Positions 8,344 to 16,472 of a stretch of DNA of 64,000 nt are shown here, piece after piece (the stretch's first letter is position 1; each line of letters opens with the position of its first letter). Position numbers and translations under genes: made by a program. The notes beneath the pieces are model-generated. The model was not told the DNA's origin. It saw nothing but the letters and a program-made list of their open reading frames with translations, and did not search any database. Origin of the DNA: Amycolatopsis thailandensis (GTDB lineage Bacteria; Actinomycetota; Actinomycetes; Mycobacteriales; Pseudonocardiaceae); contig NZ_NMQT01000091.1 of assembly GCF_002234405.1 (NCBI RefSeq), forward strand, positions 17,283-81,282. Direction: 5' to 3'.

Positions 8344-8400
8344 GGGCACACTCCTCTCCTCACGCGCCTGGTACCCGCAACAGCGGCGGATCACACCTGG

Positions 8401-8679
8401 TCAGAGACTGAAAGCGAGAGACTGGAGGAGCACCACCGCGAGGAACACGAGCGTGAAGGCGAGATCGAACGCCACCCCACCGGCCCGCACCGGCCGGACC
8501 ACGCGGCGGACCGGCGCCAGCACCGGTTCGGTCACCCGGTGGGCGAGGTCGCGCACCCGGAAAGCCCAGGAAGGCAGCCTGGTGGCGAGGTTGACGGCCC
8601 AGTCCAGCACCATCCGGACGACGAGCACGATCAGGAACAGGGTGAGCAGGACGCCCAGCAGATCGCCAAGAGCACTCAT
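8401..8679 (-). CDS. YggT-family membrane protein
   Basis: 92 residues with two hydrophobic segments (about 8-30 and 68-90) flanking a basic loop TEPVLAPVRRVVRPVRAGG, which is the YggT signature. The family is linked to cell division or osmotic functions, but here the gene is not beside sepF/divIVA. It lies upstream of ku in the same orientation with a 57-bp gap. Confidence 0.85.
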   Translation of the reverse strand: MSALGDLLGVLLTLFLIVLVVRMVLDWAVNLATRLPSWAFRVRDLAHRVTEPVLAPVRRVVRPVRAGGVAFDLAFTLVFLAVVLLQSLAFSL

Positions 8680-9111
8680 GACGGCACACTCCTCTTTGGT
8701 CCAGTGTGCCGCGCTTTGCTGGGAGCAACCTGTGACGGAAAAAGGGGCTACCAGGGCGGTTGGCCACCCCCAGTACGAAGGCCAACCGCCGCGGAGCCCC
8801 TACACACGGTTCGGCGCGCTGCCCCGTCGCGCCGTGCCCGTCAGCTGATGTCTTCAGCTTTCCAAGGCCCTGCATCGGATTTACATCGGCTCGTCACCGC
8901 CGGGCATCCGCGCAGTTCAGGGGCGGCCGGGCGTAGAATCGGACCGGTTCGAAGGCAGGCGCGCGCCCGCCCGTTAGGCCGAATGCCGCATGGCGTACCC
9001 CGCGCCGATCTGGCTGGAGGCCGAGGCGGTGGGCTAGGGTGCCGGTCAGCTGGCGAACGGACTGGAGGTAGTGCGTGAGCACGCTCACGGTCTCGGACGA
9101 CATAGTCGCAT
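8680..9111. other. Intergenic region upstream of the AfsR-type regulator
   Basis: 432 bases without a convincing long gene. It holds a strong hairpin at 8744-8800, a possible 69-codon minus-strand frame (8894-9103, starting ATG with fair codon use but a non-descript product) and a 15-residue mini-ORF at 9075-9122 that overlaps the regulator start. A TAGAAT at 8934-8939 could be a -10 element for the regulator. Confidence 0.5.
8744..8800. other. Long two-part hairpin
   Basis: GGGGCT (8744-8749) pairs with AGCCCC (8795-8800). Inside it GGCGGTTGGCC (8755-8765) pairs perfectly with GGCCAACCGCC (8780-8790) around a 14-nt loop. It does not follow a recognised gene on either strand, so it may be a terminator for the possible 8894-9103 minus frame or a structured transcript. 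Confidence 0.5.
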
Positions 9112-9122
9112 ATGACCGCTGA
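9075..9122 (+). CDS. Possible 15-residue leader peptide coupled to the regulator
   Basis: GTG at 9075 opens a 16-codon frame (product MSTLTVSDDIVAYDR). GGAGG at 9064-9068 lies 6 nt upstream. Its TGA at 9120-9122 is 8 bases beyond the ATG (9112) of the large regulator in another frame, so ribosomes ending here could re-start on the regulator. It may also be simple leader sequence. Low confidence. Confidence 0.3.
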   Translation: MSTLTVSDDIVAYDR

Positions 9123-12042
9123 ACGTTTACCCGAATCGGCGGAATCTGCCCGAACCCCCGGCGATTCGAAACATCCCGGCCAGCGATCCCAGCTCAGCTT
9201 TTCCGTTCTCGGCCCGCTCGAAGCCGAGGTCGACGGCGTACCCGTCCGGCTGGGCGGGCGGCGTGAACAGCGCCTCCTCGCCTCCCTGCTGATCAACGCG
9301 GGCAGGCTGGTCCCGGTGTCGTACCTGATCGGCACGATGTGGCCGGACAGGCCGCCGAAGACCGCTGTCCGCCAGGTCAGCAACGCGATCGCGCGGCTGC
9401 GGCACGACCTCGGCGTGGCCCGGTCCGCCGTGGTCACCACCGGCTCGGCCTACCGGGTCGTCACGAGCAGCGCCTCGGTCGACTCGGTCCGCTTCGAAGC
9501 GGACTACAACCAGGGCGCCGAGCTCCTGGCGGCCGGGCTGATCTCCCAGGCCGCCGCCAAGCTCGCGGACGCGCTCGCGCTCTGGCGCGGCCCGGCCTTC
9601 GACGGTCTCGACGGCGACGCCATCGAACAGACGGCGCGGAGACTCGACGAAGAACGCCTCGCCGCCTCCGAACTCCTGATCGGCGCCAGGCTCAGGCTCG
9701 GCGAGACCGAGGCGGCCGCACGGGAGGCCTTCGATCTGGCCGCCTGGCATCCCACCCGCGAGACCCTCCAGGTCCTCACCATGCTGGCGCTCTACCGGGC
9801 TGGCCGCGGTGCCGACGCGCTCCGGACGTTCGACCGGACCAGGATCGCGCTCGCGGACGAGCTGGGGGTCGACCCGAGTGCCGAGCTGAGCGCGCTCCAC
9901 CAGCAGATCCTGCGCACCGACGCCGAGCTGATGCAGGATGACGCCCTCGTCCGGTACGGCGTCGGCGGGCTCCGGGCCGGGATGGACACCGGTGGGCGGC
10001 GCGAGGACGCGGACGCGCAGAAGTCCCTCTTCCCTCGCCCCGCGCAGCTTCCCGCGGACCTCCCGGCATTCGGCGGCCGTGCCGCGGAGCTGCGGACCGT
10101 CCTCGAAATCGGCCAGGACGACTCCTCGACCGGGCCCCGGCTGATCGCGATCGACGGGATGCCCGGTGTCGGCAAGACAGCGCTGGCGGTCCACTCCGCG
10201 CACCGGCTCGCCCCGCTGTTCCCCGACGGCCAGCTTTTCGTGAACCTCGAGGGGTTCTCGCCTGCCGGTGACCCCGTCGACCCCGGGGCCGCGCTCGAAG
10301 CGCTGCTGCGGTCACTCGGCATCCAGGGTTCGGACATCCCCGCCGGGACCGGCCAGCGCGCTGCGTTGTTCCGCAGCTGCCTCGCCGGCAAACGCGTGCT
10401 CGTGGTGCTGGACAACGCCATCGGGGCGGCGCAGGTGAGGCCGCTGCTGCCCGGTTCGGCGAGTTGCTGCGTGCTGATCACCAGCCGGACCCGGCTCGTG
10501 GACCTCGACGGCGCGGAACTGCTCTCCCTGGAACCGTTCAGCCGGGCGGACGCGGTGGACCTGCTCGGCCGGATCGTCGGGACCTCCCGGCTGAGGCGGG
10601 AATCCCCCGACGCGGCCGACCAGGTCGCGAGCCTGTGCGGCGATCTCCCGCTCGCGCTGGCCGTCACGGCGAGCAGGCTGCGGGCGCGGGCGTCCTGGAC
10701 GCTCGACTTCGTCGCCCGGCAGTTGCGCGACGAGCGGAACAGGTTCGGCGAGCTCACGGCGGGGGAACGCGACGTCGCGGGCGCCTTCCGAGTGTCCTAT
10801 CTGAACTTGTCCGAGACCGAGCGCCTGGTGTTCCGCCGGTTGAGCCACCATCCCGGTGCCGCGTTCGACCTCCACTCGACAGCGGCGCTGGCCGAAGTGG
10901 ACCTCGGCGAGGCACGCCGCCTGGCCGAACGCCTCGTCGACGTGAACCTGCTGCGGCAGCCGACGATGGACCGGTACGAGATGCACGACCTCCTCCGCAG
11001 CTACGGTCGCGAACTCCTGCTCGCCGAGGAGCCCGAACACCAGCGCGAAGCGATGATGCGGCGGCTGTTCGACTACTACCGCAGCACCGTCGCGGCCGCG
11101 ATGGACTTCATCGACCCGGACTCCGAGGAAGAACCGGGCGGCCTCGAGGTGCCGAAGAGCGAGTTCGGGCAGTCCTTCGCCGACTACGACCAGGCCGCGC
11201 ACTGGATGGACGCCCAATGGCAGAACGTCCTGCCGGTGGCCGTCGCGATGAACAACCACCAGCGCTACTCGGACCTCGTGCTCTTCTGCTCGGCGGTCTG
11301 GCGCTACTTCGACAACCGCGGCTACTACCGCCAAGCCAGAGAACTGGAGACTCTCGCCCTGTCCGCCGCGCGGGTCACGGGGAACGTGGTCCTCGAGTAC
11401 CAGGCCCTGCACATGTACGCGCTGACCCTGTGGCGGCTCAACGAGTTCACCGAGGCGAACCGGCTGTTCAACGAGGTGTTCGAGCTGGCCTCGACCACCG
11501 GCGACGTACGGATGCAATGCCGGGCCAGGGGCAATTCGGGTGTCACCCACTGGCTCAAAGGCGAGTCCGACCAGGCGATCGAACACCTCGGCTGGGTCCG
11601 CGAGACCGCCCATGCCCACGGCAGCGTGCTCATCGAAGCCCGCGCAAGGCACCGGATCGGGCTGATCCACACCGAGAACCAGCGCAATGCGGAAGCCGCC
11701 GCGGAACTCGACCAAGCACTGAGACTGGCCCACGAGAACGAATCTCCCGATCTCGAAGCGGAATGTCTTCTCGCTCTCGGTATCAATTCGCGTGCACTCG
11801 GCGATGGCGAACTCGCGGTCACCCAGTTCAGGACCGCGATGGAAGTGCTCGAATCGACCGGTAATCGCAGCATGCTGCCCATCGCCCACAAGGAGTTGGC
11901 ATCCGCTTTCGACATTCTCGGTGAGCATGTGAATGCAGAACGTCATCGCCGGTTCGCCTTGCGCTTATACACCGATCTCGGCATCTCGGAGTCGCCTGAC
12001 GTTCGCGAACTCAAACAGCACCTGAACGATTACTCGGCGTAA
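9112..12042 (+). CDS. AfsR/SARP-type regulator (BTAD, NB-ARC, TPR)
   Basis: 976 residues. In order: OmpR-like winged-helix DNA-binding domain (about 28-115), bacterial transcriptional activator domain (about 125-270, ending DELGVDPSAELSALHQQIL), NB-ARC/STAND ATPase with Walker A GMPGVGKTALA (about 349-359), and a C-terminal tetratricopeptide region (about 730-965). Such proteins activate secondary-metabolite genes. It lies 81 bp upstream of the peptide/SagB genes in the same direction and is the likely local activator. Codon use drifts to lower GC in the last 100 codons. Confidence 0.93.
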   Translation: MTAERLPESAESARTPGDSKHPGQRSQLSFSVLGPLEAEVDGVPVRLGGRREQRLLASLLINAGRLVPVSYLIGTMWPDRPPKTAVRQVSNAIARLRHDLGVARSAVVTTGSAYRVVTSSASVDSVRFEADYNQGAELLAAGLISQAAAKLADALALWRGPAFDGLDGDAIEQTARRLDEERLAASELLIGARLRLGETEAAAREAFDLAAWHPTRETLQVLTMLALYRAGRGADALRTFDRTRIALADELGVDPSAELSALHQQILRTDAELMQDDALVRYGVGGLRAGMDTGGRREDADAQKSLFPRPAQLPADLPAFGGRAAELRTVLEIGQDDSSTGPRLIAIDGMPGVGKTALAVHSAHRLAPLFPDGQLFVNLEGFSPAGDPVDPGAALEALLRSLGIQGSDIPAGTGQRAALFRSCLAGKRVLVVLDNAIGAAQVRPLLPGSASCCVLITSRTRLVDLDGAELLSLEPFSRADAVDLLGRIVGTSRLRRESPDAADQVASLCGDLPLALAVTASRLRARASWTLDFVARQLRDERNRFGELTAGERDVAGAFRVSYLNLSETERLVFRRLSHHPGAAFDLHSTAALAEVDLGEARRLAERLVDVNLLRQPTMDRYEMHDLLRSYGRELLLAEEPEHQREAMMRRLFDYYRSTVAAAMDFIDPDSEEEPGGLEVPKSEFGQSFADYDQAAHWMDAQWQNVLPVAVAMNNHQRYSDLVLFCSAVWRYFDNRGYYRQARELETLALSAARVTGNVVLEYQALHMYALTLWRLNEFTEANRLFNEVFELASTTGDVRMQCRARGNSGVTHWLKGESDQAIEHLGWVRETAHAHGSVLIEARARHRIGLIHTENQRNAEAAAELDQALRLAHENESPDLEAECLLALGINSRALGDGELAVTQFRTAMEVLESTGNRSMLPIAHKELASAFDILGEHVNAERHRRFALRLYTDLGISESPDVRELKQHLNDYSA

Positions 12043-12054
12043 TTCTCCGTTTCG

Positions 12055-12096
12055 CTCCGGTACTCTGATGGCGTAGGTATATTCGCTTGACCGGAG
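12055..12096 (+). promoter_or_regulatory. Candidate promoter/operator of the peptide gene
   Basis: TATATT at 12078-12083 is a good -10 candidate in otherwise GC-rich DNA. It is bracketed by a perfect 7-bp inverted repeat, CTCCGGT (12055-12061) and ACCGGAG (12090-12096). This could be a regulator site, but direct-repeat SARP boxes are not obvious. Confidence 0.4.
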
Positions 12097-12123
12097 TAAC
12101 CGCTCACGGAGAGGATCGGCGAC

Positions 12124-12246
12124 ATGCACGATGATGACGACGACGAGTTCTTGTACGAGCTTGAAGCGGAGTACAAGGCGCAGAGCACCTGGGGCGGGTT
12201 CGAGCCGCCGCCGAACGGCGGGCCTCCTTTCCGTTCGCGACACTGA
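12124..12246 (+). CDS. Putative RiPP precursor peptide
   Basis: A 40-residue peptide between the AfsR-type regulator and the SagB-type dehydrogenase. GGAGAGGA (12108-12115) sits 8 nt before ATG 12124. The N-terminal half is a strongly acidic leader-like segment (HDDDDDEFLYELEAEYKAQ). The C-terminal half is core-like: STWGG, FEPPPNGGPP, then FRSRH, rich in Gly/Pro and aromatic residues with two Ser, one Thr and no Cys. Size, leader/core asymmetry and the adjacent modifying enzyme suggest a ribosomally made, post-translationally modified peptide. No homologue is recalled; product unproven. Confidence 0.65.
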   Translation: MHDDDDDEFLYELEAEYKAQSTWGGFEPPPNGGPPFRSRH

Positions 12247-12299
12247 ACGACCTGACGTATTCGGAAAGTATTACTGGGGACTGGGGCGCAAGACTTTCC

Positions 12300-13373
12300 A
12301 TGCTGGTAAGGGTTTCCTCTTGCGGAACGCTCTATTGGTCCGAGGGTGACGTCGTCTGGGACGATCACCTCGGACATCGCCAGCTCAAACTCGCCGAAGG
12401 AACCGAACGTGTCCTGCGATGGTTCAGTTCTTGGCGAGAACCGGAATCGATCCGTGAAGCGGACGAAAATCCCGAGACTGGGGAAAGACTCGTCCGTATC
12501 GCGCGAGCGATGATCCGGTACGACGTGCTGGTGGTCAAAGATTCTTCCCGGCACCATCGGGAAGAAGAGATCCTTCGGGATTGGGGTCCTTGGGGAACGT
12601 CCGCGCGGGCGTTTCACTTCGGCACCCGATCCTTGCGTGAGACCGAGTTCACGACCAGCGAAATGACCGCTAAAACCTTGCTGGAGAAGGCGAAGGCCAG
12701 CCCTCCGCCTTCTCCGGTGAGGCCTTCGGGCGAGTACGACTCGATAGCACTGCCCGAACCGTCACCGGAGCCGCTGAACGCGATCGGGCTCGGCGACGCG
12801 CTGAACAAGCGCAGAAGTGTCCGCGAGTTCGGCGAAGAACCCCTGCGGTTGCGCGATTTGAGCACGCTTCTCACGGTGGCCCGGCCGACGAGGCCGGAAA
12901 CGCATCACGACATCCCCACCACCGGGAACGTCTTCAAGACGAGCCCGTCGGGCGGGGCGAGGCATCCGACAGAGGTGTACGTCTACGCGAGGAACGTCGA
13001 AGGCCTGGATCGGGGGATTTACCACTACGACGGCTTCCGGCACGGACTCACGCCCCTGGACGGCAAGATCGACGACGACGAACTGATCGCGCTCGCCGGC
13101 GATCAGCACTGGACCGGGAACGCCGGCGCGCTGCTGATCTACACGAGCGTCATCGAACGGAACCAGTGGAAGTACCCGGTGAGCCGGACTTATCGGGTGC
13201 TGCTGATGGACGTCGGACACCTGAGCCAGACCGTCTACCTGCTGGCGACGGCGCTCGGGCTGAACGTCACGTTCACCGCGGCGCTGCGCGACGAACTGGT
13301 CGAGGACCTTCTCGGCTGCGATCCGGCCAACGAACTGGTGCTCGGCATGTCGGTGCTCGGCACTCGCCCGTGA
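12300..13373 (+). CDS. SagB-type peptide dehydrogenase (nitroreductase fold)
   Basis: 357 residues. Residues 1-135 are the N-terminal region of stand-alone SagB proteins (GTLYWSEGDVVW early, RDWGPWGTSARAFHFGTRSL at its end). Residues about 155-355 are an FMN-dependent nitroreductase domain: NKRRSVREFGEEPL, SGGARHPTEVYVYARN and MDVGHLSQTVYLLATALGL. In azole RiPP pathways SagB oxidises azolines made by a YcaO enzyme, but no YcaO is present here. ATG 12300 lacks a clear ribosome binding site; GTG 12309 is possible. It lies 53 bp after the peptide gene; codons are visibly less GC-rich than neighbours. Confidence 0.88.
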   Translation: MLVRVSSCGTLYWSEGDVVWDDHLGHRQLKLAEGTERVLRWFSSWREPESIREADENPETGERLVRIARAMIRYDVLVVKDSSRHHREEEILRDWGPWGTSARAFHFGTRSLRETEFTTSEMTAKTLLEKAKASPPPSPVRPSGEYDSIALPEPSPEPLNAIGLGDALNKRRSVREFGEEPLRLRDLSTLLTVARPTRPETHHDIPTTGNVFKTSPSGGARHPTEVYVYARNVEGLDRGIYHYDGFRHGLTPLDGKIDDDELIALAGDQHWTGNAGALLIYTSVIERNQWKYPVSRTYRVLLMDVGHLSQTVYLLATALGLNVTFTAALRDELVEDLLGCDPANELVLGMSVLGTRP

Positions 13374-13414
13374 TGAGCCACGCGCTCGTGGTCGTTTCTT
13401 CGCGGTAGCGGCCG

Positions 13415-14638
13415 TCAGAACTGTGGCGGTTCGTCGGCCGGGGGCGCTGCCGGGCGGGGCTCGTGGAGTGACGGGATCGTGCTGTCGTAACTCTGGCCGG
13501 TCGGGGTGGTGATCGTGAGGGTGCCGTCAGGGGCGAGGCTGTAGGTCCAGCCGGGTTCGTCTTTGAGCCGGTGGTCGCGGCGGCAGAGATCGATCAGGTC
13601 GGCGACGTCGGTATGGCCGCCGAATTGCCACGACACCGAGTGGTCCAGATCGCAGGCCTGGGCAGGACGTTGGCAGCCGGGTCTTCGGCACTCACGATCC
13701 CGCACCCGTACGAACTCGTCCACGCCCGCTGTCGGACGATATCGGTCCCGGCCGAGATCCAGCACCTGCCCCGACAACGGATCCGTGATGATCCGCCGCA
13801 GCACGGTGTCCGCGCTCGACGCGATCTTCCGCGCCAACGGCGCCGGGATGGAGCCGTGTCCCGCCAACTCCCCCGGATCCTCGTTGAGGCCGAGATAGGT
13901 CGCCAGGTCCATGTAGAGGAACACCTCCGACCGCTCACCAGCGCCGCCTTGGCCGCTCAACAGGAGGTCCAGGGCGACATCGGCACGCAACTGATCCAAG
14001 GTTCGGGTCTCACCGCCTGCCTTGAGGGCACGTGCCCCGCGGTCGATCCGGGTGTAGGCGGCGGCCACCTTCTCGACCGGGCCGTCCTCGATCTCGATCG
14101 AGGCGACCCCCGTCCCGCCGTGGCGCATCCGCAGCCGGCGACCCGCACGGTTGTGCTCGGCACGCCGGGACGCACCCTCCGGATCGACCGTCGTCGCGAC
14201 GCGATTGACCGCCCGCCGGATCTGAGCCGTGTTCTTCCCCGCCAATCGGTCTTCCAGCAGGGCATCCGCCGCCAGGGCGTTGTCGTCCGACAGCCACGCG
14301 GTCGCGGCGGCGACCTTCATCGCCCCGGCACCGCTGAGCAGGCCCCGGTCCATCAACCCCAGTGTCCGGGGTAATCGGGTGGTCAGTGCCTTCGCGGAAG
14401 AGACCAGCGCACCGGCATGACCGTCCACAAGAGACAAGGCGAACGCCACCTCCTGCACGACACTGGAAGCGCCGTCACGATGACGGGCCAGCTGCGCGAT
14501 CGCGCGGAACCGGACCGCCTCCAGCCGCGCGATATCCGCTGACACCGCCTGCGCGAGCGCCACGCATTCCTCGTCACCCAGCGTACGAGGATCGACATTT
14601 TCCTTGAGGGAAGCCAAAAAGGCTGTGTTTGTGTCCAC
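13415..14638 (-). CDS. DUF222 / HNH endonuclease domain protein (13E12 family)
   Basis: 407 residues. An N-terminal helical DUF222 region (about 1-300) is followed by a C-terminal HNH motif: CRRPGCQRPAQACDLDHSVS and then DLIDLCRRDHRLKDE, supplying zinc Cys pairs and catalytic His. The family is abundant and repetitive in actinobacteria and resembles mycobacterial 13E12 proteins; role unknown, possibly mobile. GTG 14638 is chosen over TTG 14668. Convergent with the SagB gene, gap 41 bp. Confidence 0.85.
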   Translation of the reverse strand: MDTNTAFLASLKENVDPRTLGDEECVALAQAVSADIARLEAVRFRAIAQLARHRDGASSVVQEVAFALSLVDGHAGALVSSAKALTTRLPRTLGLMDRGLLSGAGAMKVAAATAWLSDDNALAADALLEDRLAGKNTAQIRRAVNRVATTVDPEGASRRAEHNRAGRRLRMRHGGTGVASIEIEDGPVEKVAAAYTRIDRGARALKAGGETRTLDQLRADVALDLLLSGQGGAGERSEVFLYMDLATYLGLNEDPGELAGHGSIPAPLARKIASSADTVLRRIITDPLSGQVLDLGRDRYRPTAGVDEFVRVRDRECRRPGCQRPAQACDLDHSVSWQFGGHTDVADLIDLCRRDHRLKDEPGWTYSLAPDGTLTITTPTGQSYDSTIPSLHEPRPAAPPADEPPQF

Positions 14639-14698
14639 GCCGCGAACCGTACAACCGACCACCGACAATTTCCGACGACAAGTCGCCGCCAGATCACC

Positions 14699-15404
14699 TC
14701 AAGCCGTGCCCGATGCCAAAAACTGGGGCACAGCAACATAATATTCATCATCAAGTTGTTCAGAAAGCCATATTTCCCCCTCAGCAAAGGAAATCGCCCC
14801 CAAACGAACGGCCGCCTCCACCAACCCGCGAACGAACGAATCTCCCTCGAAGAACCCGACGACCCCGTCCACCGAAACCTCGCAAAAACCCGTTTCCGGC
14901 AAGTAGTCGCCGAAAACCCCGCGCGATCCGGGGCGCGGTGATCTCCGAGGCACGAGCCCGCACGATCTCCCGCGTCAGGGCCGGATAAGAGGAATCGATG
15001 ACCAGACCGTCCCAGTCATGCCCGGACAGCACGATCCGCCCGCCCGGAAGCAGCACCCGGCGCGCTTCCGCGAGAGCGCGCTCCGGCTCCGCCAGTTCAT
15101 GGAACACCTTGTCCGCCCGGTAGCCCGCGAACCCGCCGTCCACCGGTAGCGCGCAGGCGTCTCCGGCCAGGAAATCCACCTCGGGCGAACGCCGCCGGGC
15201 CTCTTCGACCAGCTCGGGCGAGACATCGACGCCGACCGCGCGAAATCCCCGCGCCGACAACTCGGACACGGCCAGCCCCGCACCGCAGCCGACGTCGATC
15301 ACGGAGGAACCGGGCTCGAGCCGGAGCAGCTCGTAGGTCCGGGCCCGCACTTCGGCGGCCCCCGGCAGGGCATCGGCGGCGTCGAGCCGCTGCGACATGG
15401 ACAT
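14699..15404 (-). pseudogene. SAM-dependent methyltransferase, frameshifted
   Basis: Class I methyltransferase. Residues 35-44 are the SAM-binding motif VIDVGCGAGL; GVDVSPELVEEA and LLPGGRIVLSGHDWD follow. After residue 173 (GNGF) the frame is lost at a run of five A on the plus strand (14884-14888) and closes at 14781 with Arg/Gly-rich nonsense. Removing one base restores CEVSVDGVVGFFEGDSF and a typical C-terminus ending VAVPQFLASGTA at 14699, for a 234-residue protein. The 3' third is much more AT-rich than the 5' part. Divergent from the MerR gene with only 28 bp between starts. Confidence 0.8.
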
Positions 15405-15432
15405 ACCGGGGATCGTCCGACTTAATGACGAC

Positions 15433-15813
15433 ATGAAGTCAAGCACCTTGAGCGTCGGCGAGGTCGCGGAGCGCTTCGGCCTGGCGACGCACGTCTTGCG
15501 CCATTGGGAGTCCGTCGGCCTCCTCAAGCCGGCGCGATCAGGCGACCGGAGGCGGTACGACGATGCCGACCTGTACCGAGTCTCGGTCATCCTGCGCGCG
15601 AAGGAAGCGGGTCTCAGCCTCGACGGCATCCGCGAGATGTTCCAGAAGCCCGAAGCGCGGGACGCGGTTCTCAGGCGTCACAAGGAGGAGCTCACGCGAC
15701 GCATCACGGCCGCGCAGGCTTCACTCGCGATCATCGACTGCGCCCTCGGGTGTGTGCACGACGATGTCACCCAGTGCGCGCATTTCCGCGCGGCGGTGGC
15801 GCGGGCCGGATGA
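15433..15813 (+). CDS. MerR-family transcriptional regulator
   Basis: 126 residues. The N-terminal MerR helix-turn-helix (LSVGEVAERFGLATHVLRHW, then wing SGDRRRYDDADLYR) is followed by a dimerisation helix. The short C-terminal tail GCVHDDVTQCAHF has two Cys and two His that could bind metal or sense redox. ATG 15433 is where homology begins. It is divergent from the methyltransferase; the 28-bp gap is too short for two separate promoters, so transcripts are probably leaderless or overlapping. Confidence 0.88.
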   Translation: MKSSTLSVGEVAERFGLATHVLRHWESVGLLKPARSGDRRRYDDADLYRVSVILRAKEAGLSLDGIREMFQKPEARDAVLRRHKEELTRRITAAQASLAIIDCALGCVHDDVTQCAHFRAAVARAG

Positions 15814-15830
15814 TCCCGGCCCGCGCCACC
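15795..15830. terminator. Bidirectional hairpin terminator
   Basis: GGTGGCGCGGGCCGG (15795-15809) and CCGGCCCGCGCCACC (15816-15830) form a perfect 15-bp stem with a 6-nt loop containing most of the merR stop codon. It separates convergent merR and the DUF305 gene. Confidence 0.75.
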
Positions 15831-15837
15831 GTCCCAC

Positions 15838-16425
15838 TCAGCTCAGCAGCGCGCGCATCTCGGTGATCTCGGCCTGCTGACCGTCGATCACCTTCTGTGC
15901 CAAGGCTTTCACCTCGGCGTCGCTACCCTGCTGCAACGCGGTCTTCGCCATCGCGAGCGCGCCTTCGTGATGCTTGACCATCATTTCCAGCCACCGCTTG
16001 TCGAACGCGGCGTCCTTGGCCTTGCCGAGTTCGGCGAGATCGTCCTCGGTCATCATGCCGGACATCGAGCCGTGCGCGGAGTGGCCGCCCGACGGCGCCA
16101 CTCCCCAGCCCTTCAGCAAACCGGTCAGCTGCTGGATTTCCGGGTCCTGCGCCTGCTTGATCCGCGCGGCGAGGTCGACGACCTTCGCGTTGCGGGTGCG
16201 GCCGTCGACGAGCTTCGCCATCGTGAGCGCCTGCTCGTGGTGCGGGATCATCCCTTGCGCGAACGTGACGTCGGCCTGGTTGTGCCCGGCCTGCGCGGGA
16301 TCCGGCGCCTTCATCGTGGTCATGTCGTGCCCGCCGGACGCGGTGTCCGAGCTCGCGCAGCCGGTGAGCACGGCGAAGGAGGCCAGGGCGGCGAGGGCCG
16401 CCCCGACCAGTTTCCTGCTGGTCAT
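15838..16425 (-). CDS. DUF305 lipoprotein
   Basis: 195 residues with a lipoprotein signal peptide and lipobox LTGC (Cys about 22). The ferritin-like DUF305 fold shows two repeated motifs, FAQGMIPHHEQALTMAKL and LEMMVKHHEGALAMAKTA, each with a His pair. The family is exported and often lies beside copper-handling genes. It precedes a His/Cys-rich membrane protein and a metal-responsive ArsR in the same direction, suggesting a metal-related cluster. Confidence 0.9.
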   Translation of the reverse strand: MTSRKLVGAALAALASFAVLTGCASSDTASGGHDMTTMKAPDPAQAGHNQADVTFAQGMIPHHEQALTMAKLVDGRTRNAKVVDLAARIKQAQDPEIQQLTGLLKGWGVAPSGGHSAHGSMSGMMTEDDLAELGKAKDAAFDKRWLEMMVKHHEGALAMAKTALQQGSDAEVKALAQKVIDGQQAEITEMRALLS

Positions 16426-16472
16426 GGTTGTTCCTCAGGTCGTTTTCGGGCAGGGCGAGACGAACTCGCCTG

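Noticed and set aside
8894..9103. 69-codon minus-strand frame divergent from the AfsR-type regulator
   Set aside because: Fair codon use at the 5' end but the second half is Arg/Pro-rich and no family is recognised; kept only as a possibility in the intergenic entry.
12131..12349. Overlapping 72-codon frame across the peptide gene and the start of sagB
   Set aside because: Product is Arg/Ser-rich in the first half, no ribosome binding site, and it runs out of frame through two better genes.
14699..14953. Separate 84-residue hypothetical gene
   Set aside because: Its sequence is the expected C-terminus of the adjacent methyltransferase, shifted by one base, not an independent protein.
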